NCBI GenBank assembly: GCA_946480695.1
Contig: CAMLKG010000019.1
Location: 1-64,000, forward strand
Length of the DNA stretch: 64,000 bases
Reading direction: 5' to 3'
Origin: an uncultured Cellvibrio sp.
GTDB taxonomy: Bacteria > Pseudomonadota > Gammaproteobacteria > Pseudomonadales > Cellvibrionaceae
The position numbers were made by a program, and so were the translations under genes. Positions 1 to 8,647 of this stretch are shown piece after piece; within the stretch, counting starts at the first letter, position 1, and every line of letters begins with the position of its first letter. The notes under the pieces were generated by a model that saw nothing but the letters and a program-made list of their open reading frames with translations, did not search any database and was not told the DNA's origin.

Positions 1-869
1 TTTTCTTAGCTGCCTATGCGGCAGTGAATTAATGACCGTCTCAGAATTGGCCCGCATGTACTTTCTTAGCTGCCTATGCGGCAGTGAATCAATCATTAAA
101 CTTTAAAAATTCATCCAGTTTTTTCTTAGCTGCCTATGCGGCAGTGAATATTAGCGATCCAGCACGCGGTATCGCGAACCTTTTCTTAGCTGCCTATGCG
201 GCAGTGAATCTTGAGATCATCAATCAGGTCTATTTGCTTAATTTCTTAGCTGCCTATGCGGCAGTGAATTCTTGCTGTATAACGCTTGGTGGGGTGCAAA
301 CTTTCTTAGCTGCCTATGCGGCAGTGAATGACGCGGATTTGTTTGTCCTTGATCAATTGCTTTTCTTAGCTGCCTATGCGGCAGTGAATATTGCCCATGT
401 TAGCGGCTCCTCAATTCAGCGTTTCTTAGCTGCCTATGCGGCAGTGAATTTATAGGCTCGGTGATGATGGCCAATGTCAAGTTTCTTAGCTGCCTATGCG
501 GCAGTGAATGCCGTAGAGAAAAAATTCGCCGGTTTTTTTGCTTTCTTAGCTGCCTATGCGGCAGTGAATCGACAGATTTGAACCTAAGAATTTTGCGGCA
601 GTTTCTTAGCTGCCTATGCGGCAGTGAATTTTAAATTCGGTGTCTTGAGGGGTTCCGTTAATTTCTTAGCTGCCTATGCGGCAGTGAATGTTTGCCCGTC
701 CACGAAACCGCCCAATGTTACTTTCTTAGCTGCCTATGCGGCAGTGAATCGACCCCGGCGAAAAAATGGCATTGGGTATAATTTCTTAGCTGCCTATGCG
801 GCAGTGAATGGCGCGGCGGGGGTTGTTATTGCCGCTGGTTATTTCTTAGCTGCCTATGCGGCAGTGAAT

Positions 870-961
870 CCCTAGCCCGGTTAGATTCCGGGAATTTACC
901 GTTTCTTAGCTGCCTATGCGGCAGTGAATCCCTAGCCCGGTTAGATTCCGGGAATTTACCG
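870..961 (-). repeat. Tandem duplicated spacer
   Basis: The spacers at 870-901 and 930-961 are identical over all 32 nt and are separated by one repeat. A duplicated spacer-repeat unit is most simply explained by recombination or slippage within the array, not by two independent acquisitions. It is the only exact spacer duplicate I found among the 75. Confidence 0.97.
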
Positions 962-2310
962 TTTCTTAGCTGCCTATGCGGCAGTGAATTTGTAGGGATA
1001 TTTTAGCTCATGCGGTAATTCTTTCTTAGCTGCCTATGCGGCAGTGAATGTTCCATCGGTGCCCTTAAGCCCGTTTCAATTTTTCTTAGCTGCCTATGCG
1101 GCAGTGAATAGCCTTGATGGCGGTCAATTTGATCGATGGATTTTCTTAGCTGCCTATGCGGCAGTGAATAACGGGGCCGCTTTGTTTGGGCGAATAGGGA
1201 TTTTCTTAGCTGCCTATGCGGCAGTGAATGAGATTGGCATTTGTGGAGGCAGGCAGCGATTTTTCTTAGCTGCCTATGCGGCAGTGAATGTTCCAGCGGC
1301 CATTCGTGCCCAGCAGGTATATTTCTTAGCTGCCTATGCGGCAGTGAATCTATACACATTGATGCAGTGCTTGATGTGTTCTTTCTTAGCTGCCTATGCG
1401 GCAGTGAATAAATGATCCCGCTGTTGAACCAGGGTAGCGATTTTCTTAGCTGCCTATGCGGCAGTGAATGCCACCTAATGTGATGCGAAAAGTTTGTTCC
1501 GTTTCTTAGCTGCCTATGCGGCAGTGAATTCGACGGGCGACAAACAACAGGCCGAAGCCCATTTCTTAGCTGCCTATGCGGCAGTGAATAATCTGGGAGG
1601 CGCACTTCGCAACCGAGCCTTTTTCTTAGCTGCCTATGCGGCAGTGAATATTTATTGATGCAGTCTTCCTGGAAGCGTTTATTTCTTAGCTGCCTATGCG
1701 GCAGTGAATGAAATTCAAAGCGGTTATTGGGATGGGGCGAATTTCTTAGCTGCCTATGCGGCAGTGAATGCCGACAACAGTTTTAAACCCGCAGCCGGTA
1801 TTTTCTTAGCTGCCTATGCGGCAGTGAATCTCGCAAACTTTGCCGATGTTTTGATACGCATTTTCTTAGCTGCCTATGCGGCAGTGAATAAAAGTTTTGG
1901 TGAAACGCTCTGGCGCATGGCTTTCTTAGCTGCCTATGCGGCAGTGAATCTTGATTCGACCGATTACGTACAAACCAAGCATTTCTTAGCTGCCTATGCG
2001 GCAGTGAATGATTACGTTTAGATTCAGACCACTCCTTAAGTTTTCTTAGCTGCCTATGCGGCAGTGAATTATTGCATCGTTATTTTATCCGGTCTCGGTG
2101 TTTTCTTAGCTGCCTATGCGGCAGTGAATTTGTAAAGACCGCATGCGTTGACCATTGCTATTTTCTTAGCTGCCTATGCGGCAGTGAATCCGAGCCCCGC
2201 GATAATCAACATAACTACATGTTTTCTTAGCTGCCTATGCGGCAGTGAATTCGGCCAGCAACGCATCTACTCGCTTTAATCGTTTCTTAGCTGCCTATGC
2301 GGCAGTGAAT

Positions 2311-2402
2311 GTTGTCCGTCTACGGATTTGCTCACGCTCGAATTTCTTAGCTGCCTATGCGGCAGTGAATTATCAGGAGTGGCGCCAGCGTTGTCCGTCT
2401 AC
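2311..2402 (-). other. Two adjacent spacers from overlapping protospacers
   Basis: The spacer at 2311-2342 begins with GTTGTCCGTCTAC and the next spacer, at 2371-2402, ends with the same 13 nt. Merged, they describe a continuous 51-bp target. On the + strand the base pair that follows the second protospacer is GG (from the first spacer's sequence), which is CC on the 5' side in crRNA sense, the known type I-F PAM. Confidence 0.9.
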
Positions 2403-4548
2403 TTTCTTAGCTGCCTATGCGGCAGTGAATTCTTTATCGTATGTTATTTATGCGGGCAGTCATTTCTTAGCTGCCTATGCGGCAGTGAATTCACAACGCT
2501 GAATTCGCCCGCGGCGCCCATATTTCTTAGCTGCCTATGCGGCAGTGAATGACAGTCACAGTAAAATAAAAGCCCTGGGAAATTTCTTAGCTGCCTATGC
2601 GGCAGTGAATATCAATGGGGAAAGCCAACTGGCACTATTGCATTTCTTAGCTGCCTATGCGGCAGTGAATTGTATCTTTGGTTTTGCCGGTCGCTGTTGA
2701 TTTTTCTTAGCTGCCTATGCGGCAGTGAATTCCTTGAGTTTTTATTTCCGCAAACCGGAAATTTTCTTAGCTGCCTATGCGGCAGTGAATGTGTCCACGA
2801 AGAATTTGATCCGGTGGATGATTTTCTTAGCTGCCTATGCGGCAGTGAATGTCCTAATTAACCATGCGCCCTGACTTTATTATTTCTTAGCTGCCTATGC
2901 GGCAGTGAATACGGTGACGATTGAGATTACCGATTCGCGGACGTTTCTTAGCTGCCTATGCGGCAGTGAATGCTTACCAACATCATTTTATGGATACCCC
3001 TTTTTTCTTAGCTGCCTATGCGGCAGTGAATGCAAAAAGTCCCGCAGTTCTTCCTCGCCTTCTTTTCTTAGCTGCCTATGCGGCAGTGAATATGGCAGTA
3101 AAGAGGTTCTTTACATGATTCTCTTTCTTAGCTGCCTATGCGGCAGTGAATAGCAACTTTATTGGCGTCAAGCTCTTGATCAATTTCTTAGCTGCCTATG
3201 CGGCAGTGAATTTGATGTTTCTGCTCATGCAGGGAAAAGGATATTTCTTAGCTGCCTATGCGGCAGTGAATAGACGACTAAGGCTATCGGCACGGCATCT
3301 ATCTTTCTTAGCTGCCTATGCGGCAGTGAATCGATTGGGAACTGTAATGAAAGCATTTTGCCGTTTCTTAGCTGCCTATGCGGCAGTGAATCTTTGAGAT
3401 TATATCCACATGGCGAGGCGATATTTCTTAGCTGCCTATGCGGCAGTGAATCAGAAAATAGCTAAGTTTATCGGATGCAATAATTTCTTAGCTGCCTATG
3501 CGGCAGTGAATGGAGAATCTGACGCGGATGCTGGGGCTTCTGCTTTCTTAGCTGCCTATGCGGCAGTGAATTGTAAATCAGGATGGGAAATGGGTTCATG
3601 GAATTTCTTAGCTGCCTATGCGGCAGTGAATGAAAACAAGGCTTTACTAGTTAATCCTTTTGATTTCTTAGCTGCCTATGCGGCAGTGAATGGGTGGATA
3701 GCAGCAAAGCGATCACAGCCAGTTTTCTTAGCTGCCTATGCGGCAGTGAATTAACCCTATACGCTTAGGTATAAACTCGGATATTTCTTAGCTGCCTATG
3801 CGGCAGTGAATGCAAAATGACGGGTGGATAATAGTGCATCTGATTTCTTAGCTGCCTATGCGGCAGTGAATTTAACCAGACCACTCCTAAACAGTTCGAA
3901 GGATTTCTTAGCTGCCTATGCGGCAGTGAATTATGAGCATTTGACTACACCAGCGCCACAATATTTCTTAGCTGCCTATGCGGCAGTGAATTGAAATGAT
4001 AAAGATTACAGCAGGAAGGCTTTTTTCTTAGCTGCCTATGCGGCAGTGAATTTTAACCGAGGATTAAGGTGGGCATCTATGCATTTCTTAGCTGCCTATG
4101 CGGCAGTGAATAAGTAGAAGCAATGAAAAAAGTGGTCCATGGTGTTTCTTAGCTGCCTATGCGGCAGTGAATGTGCCGGTTATGCTTTAGTTGCTTTGAA
4201 ATATTTTCTTAGCTGCCTATGCGGCAGTGAATTGCTAGATCAAGGATTTAATAGTGACGATGTTTTTCTTAGCTGCCTATGCGGCAGTGAATCTGAGTTG
4301 TTAGAGTCTGTTGATCTTGAGTCTTTTCTTAGCTGCCTATGCGGCAGTGAATCATCGTCGAGTAGTGGTACCGGTGGTGATACCTTTCTTAGCTGCCTAT
4401 GCGGCAGTGAATCCCTTTTGTTATTTATTTTTGGGCTACTCGTATTTCTTAGCTGCCTATGCGGCAGTGAATTTCACGCTCGTTTAGTATAATAGCCTGT
4501 AGCTTTTCTTAGCTGCCTATGCGGCAGTGAATAAGAGTCTACCTCAAT

Positions 4549-4561
4549 TAAGTTCCTGATT
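4549..4561 (-). promoter_or_regulatory. Leader-proximal IHF-like site
   Basis: The minus strand reads AATCAGGAACTTA, matching 12 of 13 positions of the IHF consensus WATCAANNNNTTR. It begins 16 bp from the first repeat and overlaps the boxA by 2 nt. IHF bending of the leader is known to direct Cas1-Cas2/3 integration in type I-F systems, which supports the assignment. Confidence 0.55.
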
Positions 4562-4572
4562 GTTAAAGAGCA
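4560..4572 (-). promoter_or_regulatory. boxA antitermination element in the CRISPR leader
   Basis: The minus strand reads TGCTCTTTAACAA, identical to the boxA of E. coli ribosomal RNA operon leaders. boxA in nascent RNA recruits NusB-NusE and makes RNA polymerase resistant to Rho. Such elements upstream of CRISPR arrays have been shown to protect long untranslated arrays in Salmonella. Here the element sits 27 nt before the first repeat of an array of at least 4.5 kb, where that protection would be needed. Confidence 0.85.
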
Positions 4573-4578
4573 TTTAGC

Positions 4579-4616
4579 AAAAAAAGCCGAATACCCCTTT
4601 TTTGAGGTTATCGGCT
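4579..4616 (-). terminator. Hairpin and T-tract at the end of the cas operon
   Basis: On the minus strand AGCCGA and ACCTC pair with GGGGT and TCGGCT, with two mismatches between the stem halves and a six-A loop, followed by seven T residues. This has the form of an intrinsic terminator for the cas operon, starting 46 nt after the csy4 stop. It leaves only 46 bp between itself and the array, which is hard to reconcile with a separate array promoter downstream of it (see findings). Confidence 0.6.
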
Positions 4617-4628
4617 AAGCCACTGATT
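4616..4628 (-). promoter_or_regulatory. Leader-distal IHF-like site
   Basis: The minus strand reads AATCAGTGGCTTA, again 12 of 13 matches to the IHF consensus and with the same single G for A difference as the proximal site. The two sites are 67 bp apart. Two phased IHF sites fit the published type I-F leader architecture, but no binding evidence is available from the sequence. Confidence 0.5.
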
Positions 4629-4661
4629 TTATTAGCTAAATATTTGGCCAATAAAAAAGGG

Positions 4662-5225
4662 TCAGAAACAGGGTACTGTAGCCCCCATACCGAGACCATA
4701 GCTGCTGAACACGCCACTGACCGGTTTTTCTTGTGGCACCCCCTGTTCAATAAACAAACAAAAGGTCTGACCTGTGCTCGAACTGCGTAACGTCAAAAAC
4801 GGTAAGTCAGGCTTTCGCACTATTGTGTCCGGTATAGCTTGTACTACCTGTTCGTAACTCTCGCCCTTGCGTTTCATCCTTCGCCTGCGCAAGCGTTCAG
4901 CGTTGGTTTTGTATTGGCGACGAATTACGGAATGATAGAGGGACACATCCGGTGCAGCTTGAATATCAGTAACCACAGTGTGATCACGCATTCCTTTCAA
5001 CCAATCCATCGCTTGAAGTTGATCCAACGCTGCTTGATTGCCGTGAATGCGCAGAACAGTCCCCAGTGTTTTTGGGCTGCGTTGATATTTAGGAAAACTA
5101 ATTCCAATATTCTTAGCCTTTAGAGCTACCAACACACGATGCAATTTACTGTAAAGCGCACTCATTAGTATGGGCTCAGTAAATTCCGGATCGGGTAACA
5201 GCTTAATATCAAGGTAATGATCCAT
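4662..5225 (-). CDS. csy4: Cas6f/Csy4 CRISPR RNA endoribonuclease
   Basis: This 187-residue protein matches the length of Csy4, which cuts the array transcript at the base of each repeat hairpin and stays bound to the crRNA 3' end in the Csy complex. His29, in the sequence YSKLH, is at the position of the catalytic histidine of Pseudomonas aeruginosa Csy4. An arginine-rich helix (RLRRRRMKRKG, about residues 110-120) follows the SLYHS segment and would lie in the major groove of the repeat stem. The C-terminus ends in phenylalanine, as in the family. The start lies 3 nt after the csy3 stop, so the two are translationally coupled. It is the last cas gene, next to the leader. Confidence 0.96.
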   Translation of the reverse strand: MDHYLDIKLLPDPEFTEPILMSALYSKLHRVLVALKAKNIGISFPKYQRSPKTLGTVLRIHGNQAALDQLQAMDWLKGMRDHTVVTDIQAAPDVSLYHSVIRRQYKTNAERLRRRRMKRKGESYEQVVQAIPDTIVRKPDLPFLTLRSSSTGQTFCLFIEQGVPQEKPVSGVFSSYGLGMGATVPCF

Positions 5226-5228
5226 GGC

Positions 5229-6257
5229 TTACCCCGCATCACCGAATACACCGCCGCGAATCAGAGTAGCTATCACATAATGTTGCTGATCAAGCTCGGG
5301 GGTCTTATCTTTTAATACCCAGGCATCCAGTAAATTATAAAAATCCATTTTTTGTTTGGGTTGGCGATAGGCTTTGCCTTGGGTTGTTACTGAACCATAA
5401 GGTTCAATGGCAATTGGACCATTTTCAGAAGATTCAGGATACCAAGTGTCTATGGTTCGTAAAGCGTTACCGATTTTTTGTGAGTGAATGGCAGCAATGT
5501 TAGAAACATGATAAAGCGTTTTGCTTTTTTTGCTGCTGCCCTTATCCAAAATCAGTTCCTGAGACGGGAATACTTCCTGCCCCGCTCCAACACGCACAAA
5601 AGCAATAACTTGCAGTAATACATGTTCCCGTCCGGATAATCCTGCTTCAATCAGGTTTGCTAGCGCTTGAAGATTATTTGCTTCTTCTGCCGGAGCATTT
5701 AATTCTCGAAGGGAGTGAGACAGCGCATCGAAAATCCACGATGAACCGTCAGCGATTTTGCCATCTTGCAAGCGAGCCACTTGCACTTCTATCTGCTCGG
5801 CTCCGATACGGTTACGCCAGAGAAACCGGCCATTTGCCAGGTTGGCGGCATAGCGTTTTGCAAGTTCACCCAAGCCTGTGTTTTGCACATAGTGTTTTAC
5901 CGTTGCCAGCAATTTCTCCCTGTAGGCGGCTTCGTTACACGCGGAAGGTTCACCTACACCATGGAGTACTCGCAAGGTGAACTGTGCTTTCAAAGTATCA
6001 GCATCTGCAGGTAGAGCTGCAACATCCACAGTTTGCAAGTTAGGGCTTTCGATTTGCGCGTCCAGTTTTGCGGGATCCTGGTCTTTCGTTTTTAACCGAT
6101 TGGAAATGGTACCACGCACCGATTTTTCCCGAATGGTTACAGGCTGCCAGCTTTCGCTTTTCCGAGCGTCCCAATTACCGGAAAAAAATAATGCGTCAGA
6201 TACATCCAGTTTTCGTTCAAAAGCCAATACTGAAGCAGTTTTTAGTTCGTTAGCCAT
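5229..6257 (-). CDS. csy3: Cas7f/Csy3 Csy-complex backbone protein
   Basis: This 342-residue protein is the type I-F Cas7 subunit, which polymerises along the crRNA spacer to form the helical backbone of the Csy surveillance complex. It has the family's opening ([24 protein letters not shown]) only from the ATG at 6257. That start is preceded by AAGGAG at the right distance, so the longer reading frame upstream is rejected. Length is usual for Csy3. It follows csy2 by 16 nt and precedes csy4 by 3 nt, so stoichiometry between backbone and cap proteins is probably set by translation initiation at its strong ribosome binding site. Confidence 0.96.
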   Translation of the reverse strand: MANELKTASVLAFERKLDVSDALFFSGNWDARKSESWQPVTIREKSVRGTISNRLKTKDQDPAKLDAQIESPNLQTVDVAALPADADTLKAQFTLRVLHGVGEPSACNEAAYREKLLATVKHYVQNTGLGELAKRYAANLANGRFLWRNRIGAEQIEVQVARLQDGKIADGSSWIFDALSHSLRELNAPAEEANNLQALANLIEAGLSGREHVLLQVIAFVRVGAGQEVFPSQELILDKGSSKKSKTLYHVSNIAAIHSQKIGNALRTIDTWYPESSENGPIAIEPYGSVTTQGKAYRQPKQKMDFYNLLDAWVLKDKTPELDQQHYVIATLIRGGVFGDAG

Positions 6258-6273
6258 AGTTAAATCTCCTTGA

Positions 6274-7248
6274 TTAAATAAGATATGCGTTAGTGTGCTT
6301 AAATTGAGATGAATAATCGTTGCGACAGCGGTACAAGCCATTTTCCGGTTTGCTATCGGCATACCAGAGCATTTGCTCCGCAGCGCGCAGCTTATGTGGC
6401 GATAGCCATTCACCAATCGAATAAAGGCTTTCTACAAACCGGAAAGGCGTAAAGTTATCGCGAGCATTAGCTACAGTGCCCGGCGAGTACACATCACTCA
6501 ATGCACCGTAGCCAACAGGAATCGGCACTATCCAACCCATCCCCGCACGATCATGCTGCCAAGCTCCCCTGCCGTTTTCTGCTTCTTCCTGATAGCGCCA
6601 ATTGACGCGAGATAGCGAAAGCCAAGCATCGAGGCGTGTAGCTTCCGGGGTTTTATCTTGTAGTTCGGATAAACGTTTATCGAGTAAGTCGTCACGCGCA
6701 ACCAAGGTAAAACCTGGCATCAAGCTACGGCTAATTTCACGAAATTTTGTTGACCTCCCAGCTTCATCACAACCCGACAAGTTGACAATTTGTGGTTGGT
6801 AACGGCGCAACCAAGGCTTTTCTTGTGGATGAACAGTGCCGCCAGCGATTCGCATGGAAGCAAGTGTTTCTGCTACCGTAGCAAGATATTCATCTCGCCA
6901 GTTATCGGTGTTAATACCAATCACCAGACTAACTTCTAAATGAATACGCCCCTCTTCAACGATGGCTGCCGTATCGCCACTTTTGTCCAAAGGGTTCCGC
7001 GTTAAGCGAAAGGTTTTAACATAACCACTTTCAGTTACCTGTTCCTGATGATCATGACAAACCACACCAATGGCATTCATTGGAAGATCAATTCCGCCTT
7101 TTTGCAACTTGCGCTCCAACGCCCACATCAAACCAAGGAAGGCTGTCATCGCCGGAAAGCCATGGGTTAACGGGCTGGAAATTGCGTTGGCGTTTTGCAC
7201 GCGCAATCGTGGAAATACCAATAGATGGGAAGGGGAAATACAATTCAT
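6274..7248 (-). CDS. csy2: Cas5f/Csy2 Csy-complex subunit
   Basis: This 324-residue protein is the type I-F Cas5 subunit, which with Csy1 caps the crRNA 5' handle. Recognisable parts are the N-terminal [21 protein letters not shown] segment and the later [20 protein letters not shown] region, both typical of Csy2. The ATG at 7248 has an AGGAGG ribosome binding site 6 nt upstream and overlaps the csy1 stop as ATGA, so translation is coupled to csy1. The longer frame upstream lies inside csy1 and is rejected. Confidence 0.95.
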   Translation of the reverse strand: MNCISPSHLLVFPRLRVQNANAISSPLTHGFPAMTAFLGLMWALERKLQKGGIDLPMNAIGVVCHDHQEQVTESGYVKTFRLTRNPLDKSGDTAAIVEEGRIHLEVSLVIGINTDNWRDEYLATVAETLASMRIAGGTVHPQEKPWLRRYQPQIVNLSGCDEAGRSTKFREISRSLMPGFTLVARDDLLDKRLSELQDKTPEATRLDAWLSLSRVNWRYQEEAENGRGAWQHDRAGMGWIVPIPVGYGALSDVYSPGTVANARDNFTPFRFVESLYSIGEWLSPHKLRAAEQMLWYADSKPENGLYRCRNDYSSQFKHTNAYLI

Positions 7249-8573
7249 ACATCGCCTCCTGTAGCTCGACGCTGCTGCAGAATTGGCCAGTTCACTTCGC
7301 CAATCACAGCTTGCTTCGCCCAATGCCGATATTCAGCATCACCCACAGCAACAAGGCCTTTGTCCGCCAAATAATTGTTCAACCAGTTGGCAAACCGGCT
7401 AGCCACTTGGTCTGGCCAATCACCCCATGTAAAAGCAGCATTAAACGCAACATCTTCTTCTTGATGAGTTTCCCGCACAGGCAGTTCGATGCGCTCCGGG
7501 TCCAACCAAAGCTTTTCGCACTGCGGCAACTGACAGGCTGGGTTGCGCGTCCAACCGGGTTCCTGGCTCAGGCGAATACTCTCACCAAATAGAGCAAGCT
7601 GTTCCCCTAATGCTTGCTCTAGTGCCTCGCGTTTTTCGCGAGTTTCTTTGATTTGATCCGGATTGGATAAAAGAAATTCGCTGAGCGCTTTCAGCAACGT
7701 AGGCACATCCTCAAACCAGCGAAAAGCGCTTAACGCAGAATCCACCCGCAATAACTTAATACGATTACTAACAATCCATTTTGGCGGTAATGAAGAAAGC
7801 AAGTAATTCACGCCGCCTCGCGCTTTATTTTTTGGGCTTACGTTCTGGGCGTTTGATCCCCCAAAATTTCGCCCCACCAACCCTGGATACGTATGGTGAT
7901 CAACAAAAGTTGGAACTTGTTTTGACGTACCCCGGGCATTAAACATAACCTCTTTTGAGCTTTTTATCCTATTGTGAATTTCTTCCTCCAAGCTACTGGA
8001 AAACATCGGTTGCAAAAGATGGTATTGATGATCATCTGTTGGATCCTCCCCATAGAGCCAATAAATCTGCTTCGCCAAAGAACTGGTGGTTATATTGCTA
8101 TCATGTTGAATTATCCTGTTAAAATCTGACAACATAGCTCGCGCTATATCTTGATCCTGATGCAATGCAAGCAATAAATCACGATCAGCACAAACCACCC
8201 ACTCAACAAGCCGTTTACCGTCTATAATCACACTCGTTAACAATGAATATACATCCAAGTGCTTAGCATCAGTTATGGCAAAATCCTCTTCGTATTTATT
8301 CAATAGATGAGTACCGACTTCATAATGAGGAATGTGGGCCTCCGGACTAAAGTAAATACTCGTAGCTCCCTTAATGGCAGAATGTATGAATTTAATCGGA
8401 TGTGTTACCACCCTCAAATTATGAGCACGCGACGAAGCGTCGGATAACCAAGTTACATAATCATACTTTTGAGGATCAAAGTTTTTTTCTTTTTCTTTGG
8501 CTTTACGTCGCGCCTCGATAAAATCCGAAATGGCAGTATGAAAAATTTTTGCTCTTTCCGTTAGCTCAGTCAT
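7245..8573 (-). CDS. csy1: Cas8f/Csy1 large subunit of the Csy complex
   Basis: This 442-residue protein is placed as Csy1 by its position between cas2-3 and csy2 and by family segments such as FSPEAHIPHYEVGTH and the C-terminal WPILQQRR. Csy1 recognises the PAM and, with Csy2, binds the crRNA 5' handle. Length is usual for the family. The start ATG overlaps the stop of a 17-codon upstream ORF as ATGA and also has its own GGGG-type ribosome binding site, so its translation may respond to that small ORF. It is the most diverged cas gene here, as is normal for Cas8 proteins. Confidence 0.93.
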   Translation of the reverse strand: MTELTERAKIFHTAISDFIEARRKAKEKEKNFDPQKYDYVTWLSDASSRAHNLRVVTHPIKFIHSAIKGATSIYFSPEAHIPHYEVGTHLLNKYEEDFAITDAKHLDVYSLLTSVIIDGKRLVEWVVCADRDLLLALHQDQDIARAMLSDFNRIIQHDSNITTSSLAKQIYWLYGEDPTDDHQYHLLQPMFSSSLEEEIHNRIKSSKEVMFNARGTSKQVPTFVDHHTYPGLVGRNFGGSNAQNVSPKNKARGGVNYLLSSLPPKWIVSNRIKLLRVDSALSAFRWFEDVPTLLKALSEFLLSNPDQIKETREKREALEQALGEQLALFGESIRLSQEPGWTRNPACQLPQCEKLWLDPERIELPVRETHQEEDVAFNAAFTWGDWPDQVASRFANWLNNYLADKGLVAVGDAEYRHWAKQAVIGEVNWPILQQRRATGGDV

Positions 8574-8623
8574 GTTAATCCCCTTTTTTGTTTTAACTTA
8601 TATTTCTTACGTCGACTTTTCAT
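8570..8623 (-). CDS. 17-codon basic ORF between cas2-3 and csy1
   Basis: An ATG preceded by AAGGAG and a 7-nt spacer opens a frame encoding MKSRRKKYKLKQKRGLT, with nine Lys or Arg among 17 residues. Its stop overlaps the csy1 start as ATGA. It begins 24 nt after the cas2-3 stop. A strong ribosome binding site plus exact stop-start coupling is unlikely by accident, so translation is well supported, but function is not known. It may be a leader peptide controlling entry of ribosomes into the csy genes, or a small nucleic-acid-binding protein. I do not recognise it as any described Cas component. Confidence 0.55.
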   Translation of the reverse strand: MKSRRKKYKLKQKRGLT

Positions 8624-8647
8624 TGCTGTTCTCCTTGTTGTTTGCGG

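Larger units (their letters stand above)
2..4532 (-). CRISPR. Type I-F CRISPR array, 76 repeats and 75 spacers, open at the left edge
   Basis: Seventy-six perfect copies of one 28-nt repeat alternate with spacers; 72 spacers are 32 nt and three (at 2190, 2911 and 4112) are 33 nt, which accounts exactly for the 4531 bp. In crRNA sense (minus strand) the repeat starts ATTCACTGCC and ends GGCAGCTAAGAAA, with the stem CTGCC/GGCAG around a GCATA loop. This is the type I-F repeat that Csy4 binds; cleavage 3' of the stem would leave an 8-nt CTAAGAAA handle. The leader and cas genes lie at the right end, so the newest spacers are near 4500 and the oldest near 1. No repeat has decayed even at the left edge, so the array probably continues outside the window. 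ORFs across the array encode only translated repeat and are not genes. Confidence 0.99.
4533..4661 (-). promoter_or_regulatory. CRISPR leader
   Basis: This AT-rich 129-bp stretch lies between the csy4 stop codon and the first repeat, on the side where new spacers should be inserted. Read on the minus strand it contains, in order, an IHF-like site, a hairpin followed by seven T residues, a boxA element, a second IHF-like site and 16 bp before the repeat. The array's promoter should be in it or within the end of csy4. I could not identify a convincing -35/-10 pair, so the start site is unknown. Confidence 0.8.

Noticed and set aside
1321..1652. Shared 11-mer ATTGATGCAGT between two spacers
   Set aside because: One 11-nt match is expected by chance among 75 spacers.
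84..4492. Open reading frames of up to 200 codons across the array, encoding repeated FLAAYAAVN, FLSCLCGSE or SLPHRQLR
   Set aside because: These are translations of the 28-nt CRISPR repeat plus spacers. No ribosome binding sites or codon structure support them.
4602..4790. 62-codon plus-strand frame over the leader and csy4 end
   Set aside because: It lies mostly within csy4 on the opposite strand and has no ribosome binding site.
6258..6416. N-terminal extension of csy3
   Set aside because: It would add 53 residues reaching into csy2. The ATG at 6257 has AAGGAG and the conserved family start.
7249..7323. N-terminal extension of csy2
   Set aside because: It lies within csy1 and the ATG at 7248 has an AGGAGG ribosome binding site and an ATGA overlap.
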